From Anaerolineales bacterium (GTDB lineage Bacteria > Chloroflexota > Anaerolineae > Anaerolineales > DRMV01), in contig WFUL01000106.1 in NCBI GenBank assembly GCA_015484985.1, positions 1 through 20,957 on the forward strand: a DNA stretch of 20,957 nucleotides, given 5' to 3'. The position numbers and the translations under genes are program-made. Numbering within the stretch: position 1 is the first letter of the stretch; each line of letters begins with the position of its first letter. Shown piece by piece: positions 1 to 7,712 of the stretch. The notes under the pieces were generated by a model. It ran no database searches. It saw only the letters and a program-made list of their open reading frames with translations, and had not been told where the DNA came from.

Positions 1-896
1 CACTCACGCCTACCCAGACGCCGTCGCCCACGGTCACGCCCACGCCCAAGCCCCTTTGCGGTTCTCGACCCTCCCTGACCATCCTGGTTGCAGGGACGTA
101 TCGCACACTTTACGGCCTGGCCGATGCCATTCGCATCGTACGCCTGGACTTCATCCATGGCCGCATTGTGGTGGTCCCTCTGCCTCGGGATTTACGGGTG
201 GATTTGCCACCCGATGCTCCTTTCCCCAGCCCGGTAAAGTTGAATTCCAGTTACCTCCTGGGCACGCCCGCCATGCGTTACGACGCCCCACCAGAGGGAG
301 GCGCAGAACAACTGGCCGCGACCATCACGCTGAACTTCGGTGTGAACATTGACCGCTATGTGGTGGTTGGGGCTCAGGGTTTCGAGCGCTTCATCGACGC
401 CATTGGCGGCATCCCGGTTTACCTGCCCTATCCTCTTCAGGATCCCGCGACGGAGTCCTCCTTCCCCGCGGGTCATCAGTGGCTCAACGGCGACCAGACC
501 CTGCGCCTGGCCCGAATCCGGAGCGACAGCAATGACTTCGTGCGCATTCAACGCCAGAACCAGATTCTCAAAGGCGTCCTGAAAAGCCTGTTAGAACTGG
601 ACACCCTCACCCGCCTTCCGGCCATTTACCGCGCGTTGAAACGGGCCATCATCACGAATCTCACTCTGGAAGACGTCACCCAGGCGGTGTGCTTGATGCA
701 GTACATGTACCGGGAGAATCGCTCTCCGGAATTCTTCGCCGTTCCGGAGGACCTGCTCCAGGGCACCCGGGCCGAGGTCTATTTCAACCAAACCCCCTAC
801 CGGTCCTACGTGCTCCTCTGGGACGAAGCCTACGTGCAATGGCTGCAAGAGACGTTGGAAGGCATCGAACCGCCCACACCTACGCCTCAACCATAA
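1..896 (+). CDS. LCP (LytR-CpsA-Psr) family envelope protein, 5'-truncated by the window
   Basis: The reading frame is open from the first bases of the window (frame 3) to TAA at 894-896, so the true start lies upstream. The visible part begins with a Thr/Pro-rich linker (LTPTQTPSPTVTPTPKP) and then shows an LCP domain. VVPLPRDLRVDLP matches the family's 'S[IM]PRDl.v' strand, YVVVGAQGFERFIDAIGG matches the 'd.yv.vnf.gF..liD.lGGv' block, and LARIRSDSNDFVRIQRQNQ matches the conserved 'aR.R....DF.Ri.RQ' motif that binds the lipid pyrophosphate. LCP proteins transfer glycan polymers from undecaprenyl carriers to peptidoglycan or other surface acceptors on the outer face of the membrane. The membrane anchor expected before the linker is not in the window. 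A short EPPTPTPQP tail ends the protein. The substrate cannot be told from sequence. The gene converges on the molybdenum enzyme at 973-3996. Confidence 0.88.
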   Translation, partial: LTPTQTPSPTVTPTPKPLCGSRPSLTILVAGTYRTLYGLADAIRIVRLDFIHGRIVVVPLPRDLRVDLPPDAPFPSPVKLNSSYLLGTPAMRYDAPPEGGAEQLAATITLNFGVNIDRYVVVGAQGFERFIDAIGGIPVYLPYPLQDPATESSFPAGHQWLNGDQTLRLARIRSDSNDFVRIQRQNQILKGVLKSLLELDTLTRLPAIYRALKRAIITNLTLEDVTQAVCLMQYMYRENRSPEFFAVPEDLLQGTRAEVYFNQTPYRSYVLLWDEAYVQWLQETLEGIEPPTPTPQP

Positions 897-905
897 CCCC
901 CGGGC

Positions 906-956
906 GGATGAGCGTTGTCCAGGGAGTAAAGAGTTCACCCTGCCAAACGCTCATCC
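906..956. terminator. Hairpin between convergent genes, possible bidirectional terminator
   Basis: An 11-bp perfect inverted repeat (GGATGAGCGTT at 906-916, AACGCTCATCC at 946-956) encloses an inner 5-bp stem (CAGGG at 920-924, CCCTG at 938-942). It fills the 76-bp gap between the LCP stop and the stop of the minus-strand xanthine dehydrogenase-family gene. The position fits a shared terminator, but neither side has a clear T-run, so intrinsic termination is uncertain. Confidence 0.55.
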
Positions 957-972
957 ACCTCTGAATCCTCTT

Positions 973-3900
973 TCATTCCACCTCGGAGCTCTTCTCCCGC
1001 AACTTGCGCCACACCTTTTCCGGGGTGATGGGTAGGTCGTCGATGTCCACGCCCACCGCATCGTAAATCGCGTTGGCCACCGCGGGCGCGACGCCGTCCA
1101 TGGGGATTTCCGCCACCGCCTTCACCCCGAAGGGATGGCTGGGCTCGAAGGTCTCCACGAAGGCCACTTCCAGTTTGGGCATCTCATGGGCCTGGAAGAT
1201 GTGGTAATCCCAAAAGCCCTTCTCCCGCACCCGGCCCCGCTCGTCAAAGGTCATCTCCTCGCTCACCGCGTAGCCCAGGGCCTGGGTCATGCCGCCCTCG
1301 ATCTGGCCCGACGCGGTCACCGGGTTCACGATAACGCCGCTGTCCACCACCATGAGCAGCCGGTCCACCGTGACCTGGCCCGTCTCCACGTCCACGGTGA
1401 CCTCCGCGAACTGCGCGGCAAAGGGCGGCGGCGCCACGGGCGACATGTACGACGCGGTGGCCATAATCTGCTCCTGGTTCTCATGGTGCAGCGCGTTCAG
1501 CGCGATTTCCTCAAAGGTTACGAAGCGGCCATCGGGCGCGAGGGCCTTGCGGTCCTCCAGGTGAATCTCCTCGGCCGTCACTTCGGGACCGTCCCCGCGG
1601 GCGTTGAGCATGGCCGCGGCCCGCTCGCGAATCTGCCGGGCCACCTTTTCCGCGGCCCGCACCACCGCGCCGCCGCTGATGTACGTGGTGCTGCTCGCGT
1701 ACGCGCCCTTGTCAAAGGGCGTGAAGTCCGTATCCGAGGAGTACACGATGATGTCCTCCACGGGCACGCCCAGCACCTCCGCGGCCATCTGGGCCAGCAC
1801 CGTGTCCGAACCCGTGCCCAGGTCCGTGGCGCCCACCAGCAGGTTGAAGGAGCCATCGTCGTTCATTTTGATGCTGGCCGCGCCCATGTCCAGGTAAGGG
1901 ATGGCCGTACCCTGCATGACCAGGGCCACGCCGATGCCCCGGCGCAGATGGGGCTTACCGGGCACCCGGTGCCATTCGGGGTTGCCGAACTTCTCGTCCC
2001 AGCCGATGAGTTGTTTGCCCAGGGCCACGCATTCGGGCAGGCCGTTGGTCTCGATGACCTCGGGCCGTGGCTCCCGGCCCTCGGACCAGGCGGTGCTGAA
2101 GGGATGCAACTCCCCGGCCCGCAGCGCGTTCTTCAGGCGGAATTCAATGGGGTCCATGCCCAGGGCGCGGGCGATTTTCTCCATGTGCCGCTCCACGGCC
2201 CAGAAGCCCTGGGGTACGCCGTATCCCCGGAACGCGCCCGAAGGCGGGGTGTTCGTGTACACCACGTCCGCGTAGAAGCGGATGTTGGGGCGCTCTCGAT
2301 ACTTGCCGTCCCCCACGTAAAGGGCCATGGCCTTGTGACCGGTGTTGCCCGCCACGGTGAGCGCGTGGCATCCGTACGCGCCCGTATCGGAAATCAGATA
2401 CATGGCGTTGGCCGTGATGGTGCCGTCCTTTTTGACCCCGGTCTTCATGCGGAGAATCATGGGATGCCGGGAGCGCGCGGCCATGAGTTCCTCTTCCCGG
2501 GTGTACTCGTAGTACACGGGCCGGCCCGTGGCGATGGTCAGATGCGCGGGCACGTCCTCGATGAGGACCTCCTGCTTACCGCCGAATCCGCCGCCGATGC
2601 GGGGCTTGATGACCCGGATGCGCTTCACCGGCAGGCCCAGCACGGGCGCGAGCTGCCGGCGCACGTGGAAGGGGACCTGGGTGCTGGTGCGAATGACCAG
2701 CCGGTCGTCCTCGTCCCACCAGGTCACGGCCACGTGGGGTTCCAGGGAAGATTGCTGCACCTTCTGCACCCGGTACTCGGCTTCAAAGATGTAATCGGCT
2801 TCCTCAAAGCCCTTTTCCACGTCGCCGATGTCAATGCGAATCTGCGCGGCCAGGTTGCGCTTGGGGTCGCTGTGGTCAAAGGGCACGTAGTCGGGTTCAT
2901 CGTGGATGATGGGCGCGCCGGGCTTCAGGGCTTCTTCGGGGTCCAGGACCGCGGGCAGTTCTTCGTATTCCACCTCGATGAGTTTCAGGGCCTGCTCCGC
3001 GATTTCTTCGGACTCCGCGGCCACCATGGCCACCCGGTCGCCCACGAAGCGCACCTTCTGGGGCAGGGAGAAACTATCCAGCGGGCCGGGGATGGGGTCG
3101 GACTGGCCCGCGGTGGAATAGGGCACCCGCGGGATGTCCTTGTAGGTCAGCACCGCGTGCACGCCAGGCAGGGCTTTGGCCTTGCTCACGTCGATGCGCT
3201 TGATGCGCGCGTGGGGAACGGGACTGTGCAGCACCTTGGCGACCAACATGCCCTTCAGGTCAATGTCCGCGGCGAACGCGGGCTTGCCCTGCACGAGTTT
3301 GACCGCGTCCACCTTGGGCTCGGGCTTGCCCACCCGGCGGTAAGTCTGCGTTTGAGGCACCACCTTCATCTTGGGGAGCACGTCCACCGCGGTGGCCACG
3401 CCGCCCTCCACAGGAGAAGGTGGTGCCAGGGGTTCCCCGTCGTTTTCGGGTTGTGCCTCCACTCCTGGGTACGCCTCCAGGATGGGAGGCTGTTCGGGCA
3501 GGGTCACGTCCTCACCCCGCATCCAGGCCGCGGCCAGGTGGACCGCTTCCACAATCTTCTTGTACCCTGTGCACCGGCACAGAATGCCCGAGATGGCCTC
3601 CCGGATTTCTTCATCCGTAGGGTTGGGGTTGCGGTCCAGCAGGTGCTTGGCGGCCAGGACGAACGCGGGGGTGCAGTAACCACACTGGATGGCGCCGGTC
3701 TGCACGAAGGCCTGCTGGATGGGGTGCAGTCCCCTGGAAGGCTTCCAGCCCCGCACCGGGTGCTCGCCCAGGGCCTCGGTGGTGGTGATGGCTTTGCCCT
3801 CCACCTGGGCCGCCAGGGTCACGCAGGCCAGCCGGGGCTGACCCTCCACCAGCACGGTGCAATTGCCGCAAGAGCCGTCCTCGCAGCCGTGTTTGACGCT

Positions 3901-3996
3901 GTAATACCCCAGATGACGCAGGGCCTTGAGCAGGGTAGTGTTGGAGGAAACCTCCAGAGTGTGGGCCTGACTGTTGACGTGAAGCGTTACACGCAT
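973..3996 (-). CDS. Xanthine dehydrogenase-family hydroxylase: 2Fe-2S subunit fused to molybdopterin subunit
   Basis: The protein fuses the small iron-sulfur subunit to the large molybdenum subunit of a xanthine oxidase-family hydroxylase. Counting from ATG 3996, the plant-type [2Fe-2S] cluster has C38, C43, C46 and C58 and the second cluster has C105, C108, C140 and C142. A Pro/Glu-rich linker (about 160-215) leads to the Mo domains, with GGGFGGK near 468-474, AFRGYG near 588-593 and AVAEIP near 960-965, whose Glu is the expected catalytic base. No FAD subunit is fused or adjacent, so the electron acceptor is unknown. The single-chain layout recalls selenium-dependent xanthine dehydrogenases, but purine, nicotinate or aldehyde substrates cannot be separated by eye. 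An in-frame ATG at 4014 would add six residues but has no Shine-Dalgarno. ATG 3996 is preceded by GAGGAAAGTAAG and lies about 25 nt behind the likely transcription start, so I prefer it. Codon use is so GC-biased that the opposite strand stays open for 2.9 kb. Confidence 0.9.
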   Translation of the reverse strand: MRVTLHVNSQAHTLEVSSNTTLLKALRHLGYYSVKHGCEDGSCGNCTVLVEGQPRLACVTLAAQVEGKAITTTEALGEHPVRGWKPSRGLHPIQQAFVQTGAIQCGYCTPAFVLAAKHLLDRNPNPTDEEIREAISGILCRCTGYKKIVEAVHLAAAWMRGEDVTLPEQPPILEAYPGVEAQPENDGEPLAPPSPVEGGVATAVDVLPKMKVVPQTQTYRRVGKPEPKVDAVKLVQGKPAFAADIDLKGMLVAKVLHSPVPHARIKRIDVSKAKALPGVHAVLTYKDIPRVPYSTAGQSDPIPGPLDSFSLPQKVRFVGDRVAMVAAESEEIAEQALKLIEVEYEELPAVLDPEEALKPGAPIIHDEPDYVPFDHSDPKRNLAAQIRIDIGDVEKGFEEADYIFEAEYRVQKVQQSSLEPHVAVTWWDEDDRLVIRTSTQVPFHVRRQLAPVLGLPVKRIRVIKPRIGGGFGGKQEVLIEDVPAHLTIATGRPVYYEYTREEELMAARSRHPMILRMKTGVKKDGTITANAMYLISDTGAYGCHALTVAGNTGHKAMALYVGDGKYRERPNIRFYADVVYTNTPPSGAFRGYGVPQGFWAVERHMEKIARALGMDPIEFRLKNALRAGELHPFSTAWSEGREPRPEVIETNGLPECVALGKQLIGWDEKFGNPEWHRVPGKPHLRRGIGVALVMQGTAIPYLDMGAASIKMNDDGSFNLLVGATDLGTGSDTVLAQMAAEVLGVPVEDIIVYSSDTDFTPFDKGAYASSTTYISGGAVVRAAEKVARQIRERAAAMLNARGDGPEVTAEEIHLEDRKALAPDGRFVTFEEIALNALHHENQEQIMATASYMSPVAPPPFAAQFAEVTVDVETGQVTVDRLLMVVDSGVIVNPVTASGQIEGGMTQALGYAVSEEMTFDERGRVREKGFWDYHIFQAHEMPKLEVAFVETFEPSHPFGVKAVAEIPMDGVAPAVANAIYDAVGVDIDDLPITPEKVWRKLREKSSEVE

Positions 3997-4028
3997 CTTA
4001 CTTTCCTCATCCATGGGGGCTGATAGTT

Positions 4029-4037
4029 ATTGTACCA
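4029..4037 (-). promoter_or_regulatory. Extended -10 promoter for the xanthine dehydrogenase-family gene
   Basis: Read on the minus strand the element is TGGTACAAT, an extended -10 (TGn followed by TACAAT, hexamer at 4029-4034). No good -35 sits 16-18 bp upstream, as is usual for extended -10 promoters. Transcription would start near 4022, giving a short leader to ATG 3996 and almost none to ATG 4014. Confidence 0.45.
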
Positions 4038-4076
4038 GAGGGGGCTTTGAAAACCCTATGAACTGGAGAGAAATAA

Positions 4077-4115
4077 ATTCGTGTATGGGGCGGCTGCGCC
4101 GCCCCATACACGAAT
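4077..4115. repeat. Perfect 18-bp palindrome with 3-nt loop, possible dispersed repeat
   Basis: ATTCGTGTATGGGGCGGC (4077-4094) is followed by TGC and its exact reverse complement (4098-4115). It lies in the 355-bp divergent intergenic region between the molybdenum enzyme and trxB, upstream of both likely promoters, where a terminator would not be expected. A diverged relative with the same GGC-TGC-GCC core and a CGTGT flank occurs at 18805-18833. The form recalls REP-type palindromes. The rest of the intergenic region holds the promoters listed separately and no convincing small gene. Confidence 0.7.
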
Positions 4116-4202
4116 GCTGTCTGCCTTGGCGGGCTTTCCGCACGCCAGGAGCCATCTCCCGTGAGGAATGTCACAACCTTGTGTTTTATCAAATTTTTCC
4201 TT

Positions 4203-4231
4203 TCGACCACCCAAAGGGAATCCCGTACAAT
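4203..4231 (+). promoter_or_regulatory. Candidate distal promoter for trxB
   Basis: TACAAT at 4226-4231 is a good -10 hexamer. A 4/6 match to the -35 element (TCGACC, 4203-4208) sits 17 bp upstream. Use of this promoter would give a leader of about 115 nt containing the short palindrome at 4247-4263. A nearer alternative is at 4307-4315. Confidence 0.35.
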
Positions 4232-4246
4232 GGGGAAGGAAGCGTA

Positions 4247-4263
4247 AACTTTTCGTAAAAGTT
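4247..4263. promoter_or_regulatory. Short palindrome in the trxB leader, possible operator
   Basis: AACTTTT-CGT-AAAAGTT is a perfect 7-bp inverted repeat with a 3-nt centre. It lies just after one candidate trxB promoter and before the other. Size, symmetry and placement fit a repressor or redox-regulator site, but I do not recognise a known operator. Confidence 0.3.
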
Positions 4264-4306
4264 CCGGTAGGTTGGCAGTCGCGCCCGCGCCGGGGCCCAA
4301 GGGACG

Positions 4307-4315
4307 TGATAGAAT
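4307..4315 (+). promoter_or_regulatory. Extended -10 promoter close to trxB
   Basis: TGATAGAAT is an extended -10 (TGn plus TAGAAT). It would start transcription near 4322, about 30 nt before the trxB ATG and just ahead of its Shine-Dalgarno AGGAGAGG (4339-4346). No clear -35 is present. Confidence 0.4.
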
Positions 4316-4351
4316 AGCGAGGTGTGAAACTATAACGCAGGAGAGGGAACG

Positions 4352-5356
4352 ATGGACTTCAAAATCGGAGGTCTGGGAACGTCAGGAACGCAGAGTGCCG
4401 CCGAGCACGCACCGATTGTGATTTTGGGGTCGGGCCCCGCAGGGATGACGGCCGCGCTCTATGCGGCCCGGGATGAATTGTCCCCCATTGTACTTACGGG
4501 AATGGAGTTGGGAGGACAGGTGTCGTTGACCGAAAGCATTGAGAATTACCCCGGCTTTCCGGAAGGAATTCCGGCACAGGAGCTCATTGAGCGCTTCAAG
4601 GCCCAGGCCGAGCGCTTTGGTGCCCGCTTCATCATGGATGTGGCCACGCAGGTGGACCTGAGCCAACGCCCCTTTGTGGTCAAAACCTACGGCATGACCT
4701 ATACCGCGGACGCCCTCATCATCGCTACGGGGGCCTCACCCCGAAAGCTGGAAGTGCCCGGCGAAAAGGAGTTCACAGGGCGGGGCGTCTCTTACTGCGC
4801 CACCTGCGACGGCTGGTTCTTCAAGGACAAGAACGTCATCGTGGTCGGCGGCGGAGATAGCGCGCTGGAAGAGGGCCTTTTCCTCACCCGGTACGCCACG
4901 AAGGTCACCATCGTACATCGCCGGGACCAACTCCGGGCGCAACCCTTCCTGCAAAAGCAGGCCTTTGCCCATCCAAAAATCGAGTTCATCTGGAACACTG
5001 TGGTGACGGAAATCCTGGGAGATGAGGCCGTCAAAGGCGTGCGCCTGCGCAACGTGAAAACCGGCGAAGAACGCGAAATGCCCATCGACGGTGTGTTCAT
5101 CTTCATCGGCCATGTGCCCAATACGGACCTTTTCAAAGGCCAACTGGAACTGGACGAACGGGGTTACATCAAGGTCCAGGGCTGGGTGAAGACCAGCGTA
5201 CCCGGGGTTTTCGCCGCGGGCGAGGTGGCCGATCCCCGCTATCGTCAGGTCATCACCTCGGCGGGGATGGGCGCGGCTGCGGCCATTGAAGCCCGCCATT
5301 TCTTGGCGGAACAGGCTGAAAAGGAAGCCACTTCCAGCACCGTAAGCACTGCATAG
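4352..5356 (+). CDS. trxB: Thioredoxin reductase (NADPH, flavoprotein)
   Basis: This 334-residue cytoplasmic flavoenzyme passes electrons from NADPH through FAD and a redox disulfide to thioredoxin. The FAD-binding GSGPAG is at 26-31, the active-site CATC at 149-152, the NADPH-binding GGGDSA at 166-171, and HRRD at 189-192, where the arginines bind the NADPH 2'-phosphate. Two features differ from textbook TrxB. About 20 extra residues precede the FAD motif. The second FAD motif reads AAGEVAD (288-294), with Glu291 where most members have Asp (AAGDV). The start is well supported by AGGAGAGG nine bases before the ATG. The stop overlaps the Shine-Dalgarno of mdh, so the two genes are probably co-transcribed. 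No thioredoxin gene is in the window, so the partner protein is inferred from the family. Confidence 0.93.
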   Translation: MDFKIGGLGTSGTQSAAEHAPIVILGSGPAGMTAALYAARDELSPIVLTGMELGGQVSLTESIENYPGFPEGIPAQELIERFKAQAERFGARFIMDVATQVDLSQRPFVVKTYGMTYTADALIIATGASPRKLEVPGEKEFTGRGVSYCATCDGWFFKDKNVIVVGGGDSALEEGLFLTRYATKVTIVHRRDQLRAQPFLQKQAFAHPKIEFIWNTVVTEILGDEAVKGVRLRNVKTGEEREMPIDGVFIFIGHVPNTDLFKGQLELDERGYIKVQGWVKTSVPGVFAAGEVADPRYRQVITSAGMGAAAAIEARHFLAEQAEKEATSSTVSTA

Positions 5357-5367
5357 GAGGAATGGTC

Positions 5368-6306
5368 ATGGCGCGACCGAAAGTCAGCATTATTGGTGCC
5401 GGGATGACCGGCTCGACCACGGCCCACTGGCTGGCCGCGATGGAATTGGCCGATATTGTGCTGGTGGACATCGTGGAAGGCATGCCCCAGGGAAAGGGTC
5501 TGGACCTGCTGGAGGCCATGCCCATTATCGGCAGCGATGTCCACATCCAGGGGACCAACGATTACGCGGACACCAAGGACTCGGACATCGTCATCATCAC
5601 CGCGGGCCTGCCTCGCAAGCCCGGCATGTCCCGGGATGACCTGCTCCATGCCAACGCCAAAATCGTGAAGGACGTGGCCCTCAAGGCCATTGAGCAGTCG
5701 CCCAACGCCATTTTCATCGTGCTGACCAATCCGCTGGACGTGATGACCTACCTCACCTGGAAGGTCACCGGACTGCCCCACCATCGGGTTGTGGGTCAGG
5801 CGGGCATCCTGGACTCGGCCCGTATGCGGGCCTTCGTGGCCATGGAACTGGGCGTGAGCGTGGAGAACGTGCACTGCTACGTCCTGGGCGGCCATGGTGA
5901 TAGCATGGTGCCTCTAACCCGCCACTCCAACGTGGCCGGCGTACCCCTGAACCAGATTCTGCCCCCCGACCGTCTGGAGGCCATCGTGGAACGCACCCGC
6001 AAGGGCGGTGGCGAGATTGTCTCCCTGCTCAAGACAGGAAGCGCGTTCTACGCGCCCTCCGCGGCCCTGGCCCAGATGGTAGAGGCCATTCTCAAGGACA
6101 AGCACCTCATCGTGCCCGCGTCGGCCTACGTCAACGGCGAGTACGGCCTGCATGACATCTACTTCGGTGTACCTGTGCAATTGGGCCGCCAGGGTGTGGA
6201 GAAAATTATCGAATACGACCTCAATGAGGAGGAGATGGCGGCTCTACGTCGCTCGGCCGAGCACGTGAAGGCCAATATCGCCAAACTGGAGCCTTACCTC
6301 TCCTAA
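5368..6306 (+). CDS. mdh: Malate dehydrogenase, LDH-like type, NAD-dependent
   Basis: The enzyme interconverts malate and oxaloacetate in the TCA cycle. It has 312 residues from ATG 5368. Visible motifs are the Rossmann GAGMTGS (10-16), the acidic residue D34 of the 'LVDI' strand that favours NAD over NADP, and the substrate-loop motif PRKPGMSR (82-89). Arg83 and Arg89 in that loop mark a malate rather than lactate enzyme. LTNPLDVMT follows at 119-127, then Asp149/Arg152, and the catalytic HGDS at 176-179. An in-frame ATG at 5362 is only one base from the AGGAGG (5355-5360), whereas ATG 5368 is seven bases away, so the latter is chosen. The gene is 11 bp behind trxB and is followed by a hairpin, then by citrate synthase, which uses the oxaloacetate formed. 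Confidence 0.95.
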   Translation: MARPKVSIIGAGMTGSTTAHWLAAMELADIVLVDIVEGMPQGKGLDLLEAMPIIGSDVHIQGTNDYADTKDSDIVIITAGLPRKPGMSRDDLLHANAKIVKDVALKAIEQSPNAIFIVLTNPLDVMTYLTWKVTGLPHHRVVGQAGILDSARMRAFVAMELGVSVENVHCYVLGGHGDSMVPLTRHSNVAGVPLNQILPPDRLEAIVERTRKGGGEIVSLLKTGSAFYAPSAALAQMVEAILKDKHLIVPASAYVNGEYGLHDIYFGVPVQLGRQGVEKIIEYDLNEEEMAALRRSAEHVKANIAKLEPYLS

Positions 6307-6315
6307 AACGTTTCT

Positions 6316-6350
6316 CCATCGGCCTCCCCTTCGGGGGGCCGATGGTTTAT
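6316..6350 (+). terminator. Terminator-like hairpin between mdh and citrate synthase
   Basis: CCATCGGCC pairs with GGCCGATGG (9 bp), and a further CCCC/GGGG stem closes a TTCG-type loop. The stem ends at 6345 and is followed by TTTAT. The gap is only 64 bp and shows no promoter for the next gene, so the hairpin may act as a partial terminator or a transcript-stabilising element rather than a full stop. Confidence 0.65.
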
Positions 6351-6370
6351 CACTCCCCAGGAGGTGAACG

Positions 6371-7684
6371 ATGTTGTTGCGAGAGCGCCTTGCGCAAAAG
6401 ATTCCTGCATGGCGGGAGGCCATCAAAACCCTGCGCGCGGAGCATGGGGACGCGGTCATCGACCAGGTCCACATCAACCAAATCTTTCGCGGTATGCGGG
6501 GTTTGAAGGTCCTGGTTTCGGACATCTCCTACGTAGACCCGTACAAAGGCATCCATTTCCGTGGGTACACCATCCCTGAAATTTTGGCTCAGCTTCCCAA
6601 ACCCAAGGACGGGGCCATGCCCTACGTGGGTGGCCTGTACTGGTTGCTCCTGACGGGCGACCTGCCCACGGAGGAAGAGGCCCTGAGCGTGGAAGAGGCC
6701 TGGAAGACCCACATGAACCTGCCCGAATGGGTGAAGCGCACCATCGAGAGCATGCCCAAGGACACCCATCCCATGACCCTGTTCTCCATGGCCGTGCTGG
6801 CCTTGCAGAAGGAGAGCGTGTTCACCAAGCGCTACAAGGAAGGGTTGCCTCGCGACCAGCACTGGGAGGCCGCGCTGGAAGACGCCCTGGCCCTCACGGC
6901 CCGACTGCCCGTGGTGGCCGCGTTCATTTATCGCTACCTGTACGGCGACGGCACCTACATCGCGCCCGATCCCAACCTGGACTGGGGCGCCAACTTCGCC
7001 CACATGATGGGCATTGACGACCCCCGGTACTACGACCTCTCTCGACTCTACTTCATCCTCCACTCGGACCATGAACTGGGCAACGCCAGCGCGCACACCG
7101 CGCACCTAGTAGGCTCGACCCTCTCGGACCTGTATTACGCCTTCTCCGCGGCCATGAGCGCCCTGGCCGGTCCGCTCCACGGCCTGGCGAACCAGAACGC
7201 GCTGAAGTGGCTGGAAGCGGCCTATCAGCGCTTCGGCGGTGTGCCCACCGAGGAGCAACTCACCCAGTTCGCCTGGGACACCCTGAACGCGGGCCAGGTC
7301 ATCCCCGGCTACGGTCACGCCGTGCTCCGGGCCACGGACCCCCGCTACACTGCGTTCTACGAGTTCGGTGAGAAGTACCTGCCGGATGACGAGTACTTCC
7401 GTCTGGTGCAGATCGCTTACAAGGTCATTCCCAAAGTACTCCAGGAACACGGCAAGGCCGCGAACCCCTGGCCCAACGTGGACGCCATCAGCGGCGTCCT
7501 CCAGCGCCACTTTGGCGTGGAACCGACTTTCTACACCGTGCTCTTTGGCATTGGGCGGGCCCTGGGCATCACCTCCCACGGTGTCTGGGCCCGGGCCATG
7601 ATGCTGCCCATCGAACGCCCCAAGTCCCTGACGGTAGCCCGCCTCCAACAGATGGTGCAGGAAGCGGCTACCGCAACCGCCTGA
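6371..7684 (+). CDS. gltA: Citrate synthase, eukaryote (mitochondrial)-type
   Basis: The enzyme condenses acetyl-CoA and oxaloacetate into citrate, the entry step of the TCA cycle. The 437-residue protein carries the catalytic triad in its usual settings: His234 in SDHELGN, His316 in GYGHAVLR and Asp371 in PNVDAISG. Arg320 and Arg416 (ERPKS) are in the substrate-binding positions. Several blocks (NASAHTAHLVG, LAGPLHGLANQ, NPWPNVDA, YTVLFG) resemble mitochondrial citrate synthases more than the E. coli or Bacillus types. Eukaryote-like citrate synthases are known in some bacteria, for example Geobacter. A strong Shine-Dalgarno (AGGAGG at 6359-6364) supports the start. The gene follows mdh after a hairpin and ends before a strong terminator. 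The symbol gltA is used in the general sense. Confidence 0.95.
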   Translation: MLLRERLAQKIPAWREAIKTLRAEHGDAVIDQVHINQIFRGMRGLKVLVSDISYVDPYKGIHFRGYTIPEILAQLPKPKDGAMPYVGGLYWLLLTGDLPTEEEALSVEEAWKTHMNLPEWVKRTIESMPKDTHPMTLFSMAVLALQKESVFTKRYKEGLPRDQHWEAALEDALALTARLPVVAAFIYRYLYGDGTYIAPDPNLDWGANFAHMMGIDDPRYYDLSRLYFILHSDHELGNASAHTAHLVGSTLSDLYYAFSAAMSALAGPLHGLANQNALKWLEAAYQRFGGVPTEEQLTQFAWDTLNAGQVIPGYGHAVLRATDPRYTAFYEFGEKYLPDDEYFRLVQIAYKVIPKVLQEHGKAANPWPNVDAISGVLQRHFGVEPTFYTVLFGIGRALGITSHGVWARAMMLPIERPKSLTVARLQQMVQEAATATA

Positions 7685-7712
7685 CCGTATCGGCCCACCT
7701 CCCTCCATGCAC

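Noticed and set aside
1135..4023. A 962-codon open frame on the plus strand opposite the molybdenum enzyme
   Set aside because: Its translation is a His/Gly/Arg/Val-rich low-information sequence with no domain, while the minus strand encodes a complete enzyme with all motifs. The opening follows from the strong GC bias at third positions.
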